A stretch of 64,000 bases of DNA from Lachnospiraceae bacterium (GCA_022769665.1 JALEIR010000050.1:1-64000); one strand, 5' to 3'. Shown: positions 1 to 9,112, numbered from the stretch's first letter. Numbers and translations are program-made. Notes: generated by a model from the sequence alone, not told the origin.

Positions 1-189
1 CGCAATCAATAAATCCACACTGGGATTATTGGTGCCGCGCTCTACCTTGCAAAAGGTACTGGTAGTTATTTCGACACCGTGTAATTGCAGCTTAGCGACA
101 ACATCTATGCTTCGAAGTTTGCGCTGTATTCTCAATTTACGAATGTTTGTGCCAACCAGGTTGTTGGTTCTTTGATTTACTCGTTCCAT
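1..189 (-). CDS. XRE-family helix-turn-helix regulator (partial, runs off left edge)
   Basis: The minus strand is open from an ATG at 189 to base 1 (63 codons) and the gene continues outside the window. The visible part is a typical HTH_3 DNA-binding domain: NIRKLRIQRKL near residue 15, then the recognition region STFCKVERGTNNPS before residue 60, as in Firmicutes repressors. No strong Shine-Dalgarno precedes the ATG, so the start is the first plausible one, not a proven one. The target is unknown; the gene could control itself and the small ORF divergent from it. The effector domain, if any, is not visible. Confidence 0.75.
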   Translation of the reverse strand, partial: MERVNQRTNNLVGTNIRKLRIQRKLRSIDVVAKLQLHGVEITTSTFCKVERGTNNPSVDLLIA

Positions 190-307
190 ATTTAGGAGTT
201 TATCCAATTTTTTTGAAAAAAGTTGCCAAAATGGACGCAAATATGATAAAATAGTGTGATATAATCATAAAACAAACACATATTGCTTAGTTTAGGGAAC
301 GTAAAAT

Positions 308-550
308 ATGAACATTCTAAAAAAATATTTGAAGAAATACAGAATAAAGTGTATGGAAACGGCAATTAAAAGATGTAATGCCTTCTCGCCCGGTGAACCC
401 CGTAATCTGTTCCCGCCCTTTTTTTATCTGATTAATGAAAAGAAAACAATTAAAGAGATGGAAAGGTATGGTCTGCATAGAATATCGGAGGTTATAAAGA
501 GGACCGGTCAGGAAGAAGGAATTGCCCCAAAGATGCCTAAAATGATGTGA
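308..550 (+). CDS. small basic hypothetical protein (80 aa)
   Basis: An 80-codon ORF starts at an ATG preceded by AGGGAA eight bases upstream and lies divergent from the XRE regulator. A strong terminator-like hairpin follows about 100 bases after the stop, consistent with a real transcription unit. The product is rich in Lys/Arg and has no signal peptide, membrane segment or motif I recognise. It may be a genuine small protein or a chance ORF in a regulator-flanked intergenic region. An overlapping ORF on the other strand (317-568) has no ribosome binding site worth noting. No function is assigned. Confidence 0.35.
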   Translation: MNILKKYLKKYRIKCMETAIKRCNAFSPGEPRNLFPPFFYLINEKKTIKEMERYGLHRISEVIKRTGQEEGIAPKMPKMM

Positions 551-646
551 CAATTGAATGTATGTCATATAGGATAACAGAATAAACAGACTAAGACAAG
601 TATAACATATGATTCAAAACGAACCGGGCAAAGTATTTGCCTGTTT

Positions 647-677
647 ACAGAGATGTATTCTGCATCTCTGTTTTTTT
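647..677 (+). terminator. Rho-independent terminator
   Basis: A 9-bp perfect stem (ACAGAGATG paired with CATCTCTGT, loop TATTCTG) is followed by a run of seven T. It ends the short transcript upstream of the CapA-like gene. Confidence 0.8.
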
Positions 678-730
678 GCCACAAAATGTGATATCCTGAA
701 AAGGAATTTTGAAAACGGAGATTGTCGGAA

Positions 731-1969
731 ATGAAAAGAAGAATTTTGATGTGTCTGTTGACGTTGACTGTCTGCGTTGGAATATCCTCCTGCGGAAGTG
801 AAAAACAGTATGAAATGACAGAAAATGTAGCAGAATCCGGAGCGTGGGAAGCGACAGAAACGGTTGTTGTGAATTCCGGGGAACAGGAGTCCGGGCCGGT
901 AGGGGAGAATCTACGGGAACAGGAGGCTGAGTCGGAAGTGGCGGATTCTGCGGAAGAAGCAGAATCTGAGTCTGCAGATGAGTCTGCAGATACCGTGCAA
1001 GAGTTTGATATAACGCTATGCTTCGCGGGAGATATTAATCTGGACGAGAACTGGGGTACCACACAGTTTATGGATGCACAGGAGAACGGAATTTATGACT
1101 GTATTTCCGAGAAACTGATTAGAAGGATGAAGGAAGCGGATATCATGTGTCTCAACAATGAGTTTACCTATAGTGACGGCGGCTCTCCTTTGGACGGAAA
1201 AACATATACCTTTCGCGCAAGACCGGAACGCGTGAAGGTATTACAGGAACTTGGGGTGGATGCTGTGACACTGGCAAACAATCATGTCTACGATTACGGA
1301 CCGGAGGCCTTGCTTGATACTCTTTCTGTATTGGAAGAGGCGGAAATCCCTTACTTTGGAGCCGGAAGGTCGCTGGAGGAGGCTATGGCACCGTTGTACC
1401 TGGAGGCGGACGGAAAAATTATAGCTTTGGTGGGGGCTTCCCGGGCGGAAAAGAATAAGATGACACCTCAGGCAACGGAAAGTGCGCCGGGAATTTTAAG
1501 ATGCTATGATACGACCCTTTACCGCGAGGCTATTGCGGAGGCAAAGGAAAACGCTGATTTCTGTATTGCTTTTGTGCACTGGGGGACGGAATACAGTTTT
1601 GAATTGGAACAGGTGCAGAAGGACACGGCAAGGGAGTACTTGGATGCCGGCGCGGATGTGATAATCGGTGCCCATTCTCACTGTCTGCAGGGGATAGAGT
1701 ATTATGAAGGAAAGCCTGTCTTTTACAGTCTGGGAAATTATTGGTTTAATGGGAAAACGCTGGATACCATGCTGGTACAGCTTCATATTACAGGAAATGA
1801 TGAGAGCAATGAAATTGAAGCACAGATTATACCGGCAGTGCAGTCCGGTTACAAAACCGTATATGCAGAGGAAGAAGAGGAGCAGAAACGGATTTTTGAT
1901 TTCTTGGAGGGTATTTCCGTCAATGTGGAGATAACCGATGAGGGTATTGTGAAAGAGATATCCGAATAA
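731..1969 (+). CDS. CapA-family (PGA_cap) lipoprotein
   Basis: A 412-residue protein of the CapA/PgsA metallophosphatase-like family, named for poly-gamma-glutamate capsule synthesis, though many members have no proven capsule role. The ATG at 731 is preferred over a TTG at 722 because GGAG ends ten bases upstream of the ATG but only one base from the TTG. The N-terminus is a lipoprotein signal ending in ISSC|G, then an acidic Ser/Glu-rich linker to about residue 95. The catalytic-type motifs follow in order: GDINLD (~98), NNEF, LANNHVYDYG (~180), GAHSHCLQG (~313) and YSLGNY. It is therefore probably a surface-anchored extracellular enzyme. It is monocistronic, with terminators on both sides. 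Confidence 0.88.
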   Translation: MKRRILMCLLTLTVCVGISSCGSEKQYEMTENVAESGAWEATETVVVNSGEQESGPVGENLREQEAESEVADSAEEAESESADESADTVQEFDITLCFAGDINLDENWGTTQFMDAQENGIYDCISEKLIRRMKEADIMCLNNEFTYSDGGSPLDGKTYTFRARPERVKVLQELGVDAVTLANNHVYDYGPEALLDTLSVLEEAEIPYFGAGRSLEEAMAPLYLEADGKIIALVGASRAEKNKMTPQATESAPGILRCYDTTLYREAIAEAKENADFCIAFVHWGTEYSFELEQVQKDTAREYLDAGADVIIGAHSHCLQGIEYYEGKPVFYSLGNYWFNGKTLDTMLVQLHITGNDESNEIEAQIIPAVQSGYKTVYAEEEEEQKRIFDFLEGISVNVEITDEGIVKEISE

Positions 1970-2001
1970 AAAGATTTTTGTCTTTTCATTGTGGCAACAA
2001 A

Positions 2002-2026
2002 GAGTTATAATTAACTCGGTTTTTTT
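2002..2026 (+). terminator. Rho-independent terminator
   Basis: GAGTTA-TAAT-TAACTC stem-loop followed by GG and seven T, 33 bases after the CapA-like stop. Flanking AACAAA/TTTGTT can lengthen the stem. Confidence 0.75.
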
Positions 2027-2102
2027 GTTCCTTAATAATGTAGCGTATCTTTGAGAATCACGGGATATCGAAGGTCTTAGTAGTGAACGGAAGGGAATAT
2101 CG

Positions 2103-3221
2103 ATGAATTATCAGGAAGAATACAACCGTCTTAAGGTAGAGTGGAGAAAAAGAATTCTACTGTCCTTCTATATAGTAGTCGGAGTACTTTTTGCGGCCGA
2201 AATTGTTATGTGGATTGTAATGCCGCGTTTGGGGATTTTGATGAAATATACCGGCTGGAATTATGTAATACTGTATGTCCTGCTGCCCAGCGCACTAAAC
2301 CTTGTTATCGTTATGATTACAAGGGGAATTGTATTGGGACAGTGCAGTGATAGAAAAAAGAATTTTGCCATTGTCTTCGGCTTAATCTGCATCTGTCTTG
2401 TGGTGACTACTTTTCACGGCTATTTTCCGATAACAACAGGAGTTTTTGTGGCTCCTGTCATGGTTTCCGTGATGTTTGATGATGAGAAACTGACCAGAAC
2501 CGCAGCAGTTGCAGCAGCGCTGTTTTTGGTAATCAGTGTTTTTTCTGCCGGTATTTTCGATAATACCTGGACAATGGCAGAACGTTTGACGAACGGGTTG
2601 GCAGGGCTGGTGTTTGTTGCAGCTTTTTATGTGATTTGCGCAGTCCTCTTGCAGTTTAGCGAGGCAAAAAATACAATGATTCATTCCAGCAGCGCGCTGA
2701 ATGAAGAGATGCAGCGGGCATTGAAAATTGATGCTATGACGGGGCTGTATAACCACACAGAGTTCTATAACAGACTGGAGCAGTATTATGAAGACTTTCA
2801 TGAGCAAACCACCCATTTGACCGTAGCGGTGCTGGATGTGGATTACTTTAAACAGGTGAATGATGCTTACGGTCATGAGTGCGGGGATACGGTTTTAATT
2901 CGGATTGCCGATATTTTAAAGAAGAACTGTGGAGGATGCGGGCATATTTTCCGGTATGGAGGCGAAGAGTTTGCGGTTATTTTCAGACATATGTCAGCGG
3001 AAGAAGTGGAAAAGCTGATGGATAAGGTAAGGGAAGCCATTAATGAACTTCGCTTTGACAATATGCCCAAAGAAAGACTGGGAATCAGCTGCGGTATTTA
3101 TGAATATATGGGCGACGATACAGCTGTACAGGAAATTTTTTCCAGGGCGGATAAGGCGCTATACCGCGCAAAAAAATTAGGACGCAACAGGTGTGTCTGC
3201 TACAGTGAGGATGAACAGTGA
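2103..3221 (+). CDS. membrane-bound GGDEF diguanylate cyclase
   Basis: A 372-residue protein with about five to six hydrophobic segments between residues 17 and 205 and a C-terminal GGDEF domain (~210-370). The active-site loop reads RYGGEEFAV near residue 285, an intact GGEEF, so it should make c-di-GMP from two GTP at the cytoplasmic membrane face. The residues just upstream of the loop (CGGCGHIF) do not contain the RxxD inhibitory site, so classic product inhibition is unlikely. The start at 2103 follows AAGGGAATATCG. The stop overlaps the GTG of the asparaginase gene by four bases (GTGA), so the two are translationally coupled. What the membrane part senses is unknown. Confidence 0.93.
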   Translation: MNYQEEYNRLKVEWRKRILLSFYIVVGVLFAAEIVMWIVMPRLGILMKYTGWNYVILYVLLPSALNLVIVMITRGIVLGQCSDRKKNFAIVFGLICICLVVTTFHGYFPITTGVFVAPVMVSVMFDDEKLTRTAAVAAALFLVISVFSAGIFDNTWTMAERLTNGLAGLVFVAAFYVICAVLLQFSEAKNTMIHSSSALNEEMQRALKIDAMTGLYNHTEFYNRLEQYYEDFHEQTTHLTVAVLDVDYFKQVNDAYGHECGDTVLIRIADILKKNCGGCGHIFRYGGEEFAVIFRHMSAEEVEKLMDKVREAINELRFDNMPKERLGISCGIYEYMGDDTAVQEIFSRADKALYRAKKLGRNRCVCYSEDEQ

Positions 3222-4243
3222 CAAAAGAGAGAAAAAAGATATTGTTGATTGCAACGGGAGGAACTATTGCTTCCGGATATACGGAAAAAGGACTTGCTCC
3301 CAGAATAGCGGCAAATGATTTGCTCAGTTATGTGGAGGAACACAAGGATTTTTGTGTAGTGGAAGTACTTCAACCTTTCAGTCTGGACAGTACCAATATT
3401 TACGGTAAACATTGGCTGGAACTGTCAGCAATCATCGAGAAGCACTATGAGTCTTACGATGGATTTGTGATTTGTCATGGAACGGATACCATGGCCTTTA
3501 CGGCAGCAGCGCTGTCTTATCTTGTACAGAACAGCCGAAAACCTATTGTGATAACCGGTTCCCAGAAGCCCATTAATCTGCCGGTGACGGATGCCCGCAC
3601 AAACCTGTTGGACAGTCTGCGGTTTGCTTCTGAAGAGAAGGCTCATGGTGTCAATATTGTCTTTGGCGGCAAGGTAATTGCCGGAACCAGAGCGAAAAAG
3701 GAGCGTTCCAAAAGTTATAATGCCTTTTCCAGCATCAATTACCCTTCTGTGGCTGTTATACAGGACGGCAGGATTGTGTTTTATGTGGACGATAAAGACA
3801 AGGCGGTCAGTGAAGTTTGCTTTTTTCACGACCTGAATGACAGAGTGCTTTTGCTGAAATTGATACCCGGCATGGACGGGAGCGTGCTAAACAGGCTATT
3901 CCCATATTATGACGGGGTTATTATTGAAGCCTTTGGTGTAGGTGGTTTCCCGGAGTATGGTGAGGACCCTTTCTATCAGGAAATCAGACATTGGAGCGAT
4001 GCGGGCAAGATTGTGATGCTGGCAACTCAGGTGACTCACGAGGGAAGTGATATGGAGGTTTACAGGGTGGGAAAGACCATCAAAGAGGACTTTCATCTCA
4101 TGGAAGCATATGATATGACACTTGAAGCTACAGTGACAAAAACCATGTGGGCTATGGGACAGACAGACTGTATTGAGGAGTTTCGAAAGCTGTTCTACAG
4201 TACCGTTAATCATGATATTTTACTGACCCCTATGGCGGAATAA
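3218..4243 (+). CDS. ansA: L-asparaginase, type I (AnsA-like)
   Basis: A 341-residue asparaginase that hydrolyses L-asparagine to aspartate and ammonia. The two catalytic threonine motifs are clear: ATGGTIAS at residues 12-19 and HGTDTMAF near residue 87. There is no signal peptide, so it is the cytoplasmic type. It starts with GTG overlapping the stop of the diguanylate cyclase gene and is preceded by GAGGATGAACA. A peptidase gene follows 38 bases downstream, which suggests a small amino-acid/peptide salvage operon; why it is coupled to a c-di-GMP enzyme is unclear. Confidence 0.92.
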   Translation: MTKERKKILLIATGGTIASGYTEKGLAPRIAANDLLSYVEEHKDFCVVEVLQPFSLDSTNIYGKHWLELSAIIEKHYESYDGFVICHGTDTMAFTAAALSYLVQNSRKPIVITGSQKPINLPVTDARTNLLDSLRFASEEKAHGVNIVFGGKVIAGTRAKKERSKSYNAFSSINYPSVAVIQDGRIVFYVDDKDKAVSEVCFFHDLNDRVLLLKLIPGMDGSVLNRLFPYYDGVIIEAFGVGGFPEYGEDPFYQEIRHWSDAGKIVMLATQVTHEGSDMEVYRVGKTIKEDFHLMEAYDMTLEATVTKTMWAMGQTDCIEEFRKLFYSTVNHDILLTPMAE

Positions 4244-4281
4244 AAGACAGTGCAAAAATGTCAAAAGGAGGAGATTTAGTT

Positions 4282-5520
4282 ATGAATTATCAGGCGAGAA
4301 GGGAAGCTGTTTTGGACAAAATGACACAGGGCAGCGTAGCAATTCTATATTCGGGAATCGAGGTGCATGTCAGTGCGGACGAGTATGAGCACTTTCATGC
4401 AAATCGGAATTTCTTTTACTTGACCGGACTTCGCAGAGAGCAGATGGTTTTGATACTGGACAAGGCTGTAGAGCCGGCCAAGACCATACTGTTTATAGAA
4501 GAGACAGATCCTACCATGGAACGTTGGTATGGCAGAAAGGTAACCATGGAGGAGGCGAAGAAAACCTCCGGTATCGATGATGTACAGTATATCGGTGCTT
4601 TGAATGGCGTGTTGGACCGAATCATGGAACGGGAGGATGTGGAACAGGTATACTTTGACACCTTCCGCCACAGTCAGGAGGATATGCCGGACTACAATTT
4701 GATTAAGGCAAATGAGTTCCGGACTCTTTATCCCGGTGTGCCTGTGAGAAATCTTTTCCCTCTTGTTGCAGCGGAGCGCATGTGGAAGGATGAAGAGGAA
4801 ATCAGTCTGACCAGAGAAGCTATCAGATTGACAAAAGAAGCACTGGAAGTGGTAATGAAGAACCTGAAACCCGGCATTAAGGAATATCAGGCGCAGGCAG
4901 ACTTTGAGCACAGCATTTTCAGAAACGGTGCAGAGTGCCCTGCATTCCATACAATTGCGGGAAGTGGTATGAATGGAACCATGCTGCATTATGATACCAA
5001 CAGAGATACCTGCCGGGACGGCTCGCTGCTTTTACTGGATCTTGGAGCGAGAGTAGCCGGATATAATGCCGATATTACGAGAACCTATCCGGTTAACGGC
5101 AAATTTACCGAGAGACAGAAGAAGGTGTATGACCTGGTTCTGGCTGCAAACCGGAAGGTAGCAGAGGAGGCAAAACCCGGCATAACTCTGAAGGAGCTGA
5201 ACGAAATCTGTAAGAGTGTATTGGCAAAAGGACTGATTGAACTGGGATTGATCAAAAAGGAGGATGAAGTCTCCAAATATTATATGCACGGAGTATCTCA
5301 TCATCTTGGAATTGATGTTCATGATGTGAATGTGGCAGCAAATGCGAAGCTGCGTCCCGGTGCCATCATTACCGATGAACCCGGTCTTTATATTGATGAA
5401 TGGGAAATCGGTGTCCGTATCGAGGATGATTTGTTGATTACAGAAGATGGGGCAGAGGTTCTTTCCAAGGACATCATCCGTACGACGGAAGAGATTGAGG
5501 CATTCATGAAGGGTATTTAA
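4282..5520 (+). CDS. pepP: Xaa-Pro aminopeptidase (M24B family)
   Basis: A 412-residue metallopeptidase that releases N-terminal residues preceding proline. The start is the ATG at 4282, nine bases after AAAGGAGGAG, rather than the upstream in-frame ATG at 4258, which lies in front of this ribosome binding site. An aminopeptidase-P N-terminal domain (1-~165) is followed by the pita-bread catalytic domain with all five metal ligands visible: Asp and Asp in LLLDLGARVAGYNADIT, His in HGVSHHLGIDVHD, Glu in ITDEPGLYI and Glu in VRIEDDLLI. Cytoplasmic; probably co-transcribed with the asparaginase gene. Confidence 0.94.
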   Translation: MNYQARREAVLDKMTQGSVAILYSGIEVHVSADEYEHFHANRNFFYLTGLRREQMVLILDKAVEPAKTILFIEETDPTMERWYGRKVTMEEAKKTSGIDDVQYIGALNGVLDRIMEREDVEQVYFDTFRHSQEDMPDYNLIKANEFRTLYPGVPVRNLFPLVAAERMWKDEEEISLTREAIRLTKEALEVVMKNLKPGIKEYQAQADFEHSIFRNGAECPAFHTIAGSGMNGTMLHYDTNRDTCRDGSLLLLDLGARVAGYNADITRTYPVNGKFTERQKKVYDLVLAANRKVAEEAKPGITLKELNEICKSVLAKGLIELGLIKKEDEVSKYYMHGVSHHLGIDVHDVNVAANAKLRPGAIITDEPGLYIDEWEIGVRIEDDLLITEDGAEVLSKDIIRTTEEIEAFMKGI

Positions 5521-5640
5521 AGAAATGTCATAGACCTGCAAGACTTCATGATTAGTTTAGGAAAAGGAGAAGAAGAGCAAATATATCCGTAAAGAGCGGT
5601 ATGTAGGCACCTTGCAGAGAAGTTTTTATGTAGGAGAACG

Positions 5641-5673
5641 AAACAAGGCCGTCACCATTTGGTGGCGGTCTTG
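5641..5673. terminator. bidirectional terminator between pepP and araC
   Basis: A long interrupted stem AAACAAGgCCGtCACC / GGTGgCGGtCTTGTTT with an ATTT loop. It has T-rich 3' ends on both strands, so it serves both convergent genes. Confidence 0.8.
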
Positions 5674-5675
5674 TT

Positions 5676-6593
5676 TTATCCTTTTGATTTCCGGTATTGT
5701 GTCGGAGACAGCCCTACATTTTTACGAAATACCTTGCAGAAATAATTGCTTCCCGAGAAACCGTTTCTCATGGCGATAGATTCCAAATCGGAATCGGAAT
5801 TCAACAAATCATTCATTGCAGATTGAATACGCAGTTTCGTAAGATAGCGGAGGGGAGAGATTCCCATATCTGCAGAAAATTGTCTGGTAAGATGTGCGGC
5901 AGAGATTCCCAGTCGTCCGGAAAGTTCCTCAATGCCGGAGAGAAGAGCATATTCCTGACGCATCAGGGAGGCGGCCTTTTCAGAAAGCGGATTTCTGGTA
6001 TTGCCTGTGGGATTCTCAATTTCACGTAAAAGAGCACAGAGAAAGCGGTACAGTAATTCTCCGCTCTCATATTTTTCCAGATGACCGCCGGTAGTCAGAC
6101 GTTCTTGCAGGAGAAGCAGCATACGGATGGGGGTGCTGTCCGGAGACAGAGAAAAGACACCGTTACAAAGTGAGTTGAGTCTGTCAGCGAAAGGACGAAC
6201 TGCCGGACCGTCAAAGTGAAGATACAAAAGCTCCCAGAATGCAGGGGCGTTATCCGAGTGTGTAATACAGTTTTCAGGGGGCGAAGTACAGTCTCCCGAG
6301 GGTGCTGTATAGTTTCCATATACATTGTCGGTTAGAAAATATCGGCTGTTTTCGGGAATGGACGCAAAAAAACCCATACCCGGTGTGAGCGTGAAGAGTT
6401 TTCCAACTTTTTGAAAGTATCCTGTTCCGCGAAGCGTGTATTGGAAAAGATATCCTGAAAAATCCGGACGTCTGTCGTTGTAAAAATCATATTTTTCCTG
6501 TTGACGTAATTCAATTCCGCCATCGCAGAGATAGAGCGGAGAATCCATATCTTCAAGATTCAATACACCGAAACACCCCAGTCTGTAGCTCAT
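5676..6593 (-). CDS. AraC-family transcriptional regulator
   Basis: A 305-residue regulator with an N-terminal cupin-like ligand domain (1-~190) and a C-terminal AraC double helix-turn-helix (~205-305). Visible are LGISAAHLTRQFSADMG for the first HTH and IAMRNGFSGSNYFCKVF for the second. The ATG at 6593 is used; a TTG one codon upstream is equally placed relative to AAAGGG. It is divergent from the GH27 alpha-galactosidase gene, and its promoter shares a -10 region with that gene's promoter. It is therefore inferred to control alpha-galactoside use and itself. Confidence 0.88.
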   Translation of the reverse strand: MSYRLGCFGVLNLEDMDSPLYLCDGGIELRQQEKYDFYNDRRPDFSGYLFQYTLRGTGYFQKVGKLFTLTPGMGFFASIPENSRYFLTDNVYGNYTAPSGDCTSPPENCITHSDNAPAFWELLYLHFDGPAVRPFADRLNSLCNGVFSLSPDSTPIRMLLLLQERLTTGGHLEKYESGELLYRFLCALLREIENPTGNTRNPLSEKAASLMRQEYALLSGIEELSGRLGISAAHLTRQFSADMGISPLRYLTKLRIQSAMNDLLNSDSDLESIAMRNGFSGSNYFCKVFRKNVGLSPTQYRKSKG

Positions 6594-6626
6594 CAAAAAT
6601 TTACCCTTTTCGTCAGCTTTTTATCA

Positions 6627-6655
6627 TTGCAGCAAGTGCATAGCCAAATTATAAT
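6627..6655 (+). promoter_or_regulatory. sigma-A promoter of the GH27 gene
   Basis: TTGCAG, 17-bp spacer, TATAAT, about 93 bases before the alpha-galactosidase start. The -10 overlaps the -10 of the oppositely directed araC promoter. Confidence 0.7.
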
Positions 6656-6676
6656 CGGAAATATAGAGAAAAGCAA
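6648..6676 (-). promoter_or_regulatory. sigma-A promoter of the divergent araC gene
   Basis: On the minus strand TTGCTT (6671-6676), 17-bp spacer, TATAAT (6648-6653). It shares four bases of the -10 with the plus-strand promoter. Confidence 0.65.
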
Positions 6677-6747
6677 CAATATCAAAAAAATGCTAACAGA
6701 TAGCAAGACAATGCTCATGAAGCATGTATCCGGAAAGGGAGAGAAAA

Positions 6748-8049
6748 ATGAATAAAAATGAATTTGCAATGACACCGCCAATGGGGTGGAACAGTTACGA
6801 CTACTATGACACTACAGTAAATGAGGAACAGGTGAAAGCCAATGCCGATTATATGGCAGCGCATCTAAAAGAATTCGGATGGCAGTATATTGTGGTGGAC
6901 ATTGAATGGTATGCTCATGGTGCCGGGAGCCGGAGAGACAGATATCAGTATATTCCGTTCAGTGAACTGGAAATGGATGAATTCGGAAGGCTTCTTCCGG
7001 ATCCTGAGCGGTTTCCTTCCTCCGCAAACGGTGCGGGATTTCAGCCTCTGGCGGACTATATTCATGGCTTGGGGCTGAAATTCGGAATCCACATTATGAG
7101 GGGAATTCCCAGAATTGCCGCTCATAGACATTTGCCTGTGAAAGGGATGAATGTAACTGCCGATGTCATTGCAGATCCTTCGTCTATCTGTGGATGGAAT
7201 CCCGATATGTATGGTGTGCGCGATATGGTTGAAGGTCAGGCGTATTATGACTCACTGTTAGAACTTTATGCACAGTGGGGTGTGGACTTTATCAAGTGTG
7301 ATGATATCTGCAATACTAATCTTTATCCGACCAATCCTTATTCCGGGCGGCATGAGATTGAGATGCTGGCAAAGGCAATTCAAAAATGCGGACGGGAAGT
7401 TGTGCTTTCTCTGTCACCCGGACCTGCACTTATCGATAAGGCGTGGCATTATGAGACATATGCCAATATGTGGAGAATTACGGATGATTTCTGGGATGAC
7501 TGGAGATTGTTAAAAGATATGTTCCACCGATGTGAACTTTGGCAGAATCATGTGTCAAAGGGATGCTATCCGGACTGTGATATGCTTCCGGTGGGGCATT
7601 TGGGAAAGGGCTTCGGACATGAGAGGACAACCAACTTTACATGGACGGAGCAGCGTACCATGATGACGCTGTGGTGTCTCTTCGGGTCACCTCTGATGAT
7701 AGGTGCAGAACTGACAAAACTGGATGAAAGGACGTTGGAACTTTTAACCAACAGACGGGTTCTTGCCATGCTGACACCGGAATGTAAACCATGGCAACTT
7801 TGCCTGGACGACAAAAAGGCAATCTGGAGAGCCGGTAATGAAAAGACAGGGGCCAAATATGTGGCATTATTCAATTTGAGTGAGGAAGAATCAGAGATGA
7901 CAGTTTCTCTTGCTGAAGCGGAAATGGAGGCGGGTGCATGCCTGACAGAGCTCTGGACAGGAGAGAGAGCAACCGTGGCACAGGGCGTCCTGCATGCGAA
8001 TATTCCCGCACATGGATGCGCTGTCTATGAAACGGGTTATTATGAGTAA
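6748..8049 (+). CDS. GH27-family alpha-galactosidase
   Basis: A 433-residue glycoside hydrolase. The ATG at 6748 follows AAAGGGAGAG; an in-frame ATG at 6724 lies upstream of that site and is not used. Family hallmarks: TPPMGWNSYD at the N-terminus, VDFIKCDD with the predicted nucleophile Asp near residue 184, CYPDCDMLPVG with the predicted acid/base Asp (~278), then EQRTMMTLWCLFGSPLMIG and a C-terminal beta domain. It should release terminal alpha-galactose (or related alpha-glycosides) from oligosaccharides. There is no signal peptide, so the substrate is imported first. It is likely controlled by the divergent AraC regulator; a second AraC gene follows 61 bases downstream. Confidence 0.9.
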   Translation: MNKNEFAMTPPMGWNSYDYYDTTVNEEQVKANADYMAAHLKEFGWQYIVVDIEWYAHGAGSRRDRYQYIPFSELEMDEFGRLLPDPERFPSSANGAGFQPLADYIHGLGLKFGIHIMRGIPRIAAHRHLPVKGMNVTADVIADPSSICGWNPDMYGVRDMVEGQAYYDSLLELYAQWGVDFIKCDDICNTNLYPTNPYSGRHEIEMLAKAIQKCGREVVLSLSPGPALIDKAWHYETYANMWRITDDFWDDWRLLKDMFHRCELWQNHVSKGCYPDCDMLPVGHLGKGFGHERTTNFTWTEQRTMMTLWCLFGSPLMIGAELTKLDERTLELLTNRRVLAMLTPECKPWQLCLDDKKAIWRAGNEKTGAKYVALFNLSEEESEMTVSLAEAEMEAGACLTELWTGERATVAQGVLHANIPAHGCAVYETGYYE

Positions 8050-8110
8050 GGGGAATAATTGAATGCGGAAAGTTTGATTTTGGTGTAGAATAGGGGAAGG
8101 GAGGTGAATT

Positions 8111-9079
8111 ATGGACGCACAATTGCTGGAAGAATTGAAAAAAATAACGCCGGAAGAGGAGAAGATTCTATCAGGAGCAGGTGAAATAGAAAAAAATATT
8201 TATATGTCCGGGAGAGCAGATATTGTGGATGCGGGAAAACTGCTGGAAGCAGGCAAAATGATACAGGTGCGTCCACACACCAGATTTGTACATTTCCCAC
8301 GGCACACGCACAATTATATTGAGGTCATCTATATGTGTTCCGGAAGTACACATCATATCATAAATGGAGAGGATGTGATACTGGAACAGGGAGAGCTGCT
8401 GTTTTTAAGCCAGAGTGCAGTACAGGAAATTTATCCTGCCGGTGAGAATGATATTGCGGTAAATTTTATTGTATTGCCGGAATTTTTTGAGTACGGGCTG
8501 AATATGATGGAGCCGGAGGAAAACTTGCTGAGAAGTTTTGTTATCGATTGTCTGCGTGGAGAAAATGCGTCTGCCGGGTATTTACATTTTAAGGTAGCAG
8601 ATGTACTTCCGGTGCAAAATCTTGTGGAAAATTTGATTTGGACAATCTGGAACAGACAGCCGAACAGACGAAGGACCAATCAGGCAACGATGGGACTTCT
8701 TTTCCTGCAACTGATGAATTGTATGGACAAGTTGGAGACGAATGAAAATGCAGGACAGCAGAAGCTTATGATAGCTGTATTGAGCTATATTGAAAATAAT
8801 TATCGAGACGGGGAATTGACAGCGTTGGCGGAGAGTCTTCACTATGACATATACTGGCTTTCCAGGGAAATCAAGCAGCGGACCGGCAAAACATACACAG
8901 AGCTCCTGCAAGCCAAAAGATTGAATCAGGCAGCATTCCTACTTGCAACCACAAACAGGAATATTGTGGATGTGGCTGCAGCGGTTGGGTATGACAACAT
9001 CAGTTATTTTCATCGCATTTTTCAAAAGAAATTCGGAGTCACACCCAGAACATACCGCGTTGGAGAAAAATTGACATAA
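8111..9079 (+). CDS. AraC-family regulator, cupin sensor (rhamnose-locus candidate)
   Basis: A 322-residue regulator with an N-terminal helix, a cupin domain (about 55-140, with FPRHTHNYIEVIY and LEQGELLFL) and a C-terminal AraC HTH pair (~220-320, LAESLHYDIYWLSREIK and VGYDNISYFHRIFQKKFG). The ATG follows GGGAGGTGAATT. It lies between the GH27 gene and the PocR/rha genes, so by position it could activate the rha genes or form a unit with the alpha-galactosidase. The HTHxxxE cupin motif suggests a sugar or metal pocket; the ligand is not deducible from the sequence. Confidence 0.88.
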   Translation: MDAQLLEELKKITPEEEKILSGAGEIEKNIYMSGRADIVDAGKLLEAGKMIQVRPHTRFVHFPRHTHNYIEVIYMCSGSTHHIINGEDVILEQGELLFLSQSAVQEIYPAGENDIAVNFIVLPEFFEYGLNMMEPEENLLRSFVIDCLRGENASAGYLHFKVADVLPVQNLVENLIWTIWNRQPNRRRTNQATMGLLFLQLMNCMDKLETNENAGQQKLMIAVLSYIENNYRDGELTALAESLHYDIYWLSREIKQRTGKTYTELLQAKRLNQAAFLLATTNRNIVDVAAAVGYDNISYFHRIFQKKFGVTPRTYRVGEKLT

Positions 9080-9112
9080 TATCCAAAAAAATGCAAAGAG
9101 TAGTTTGTTTTC

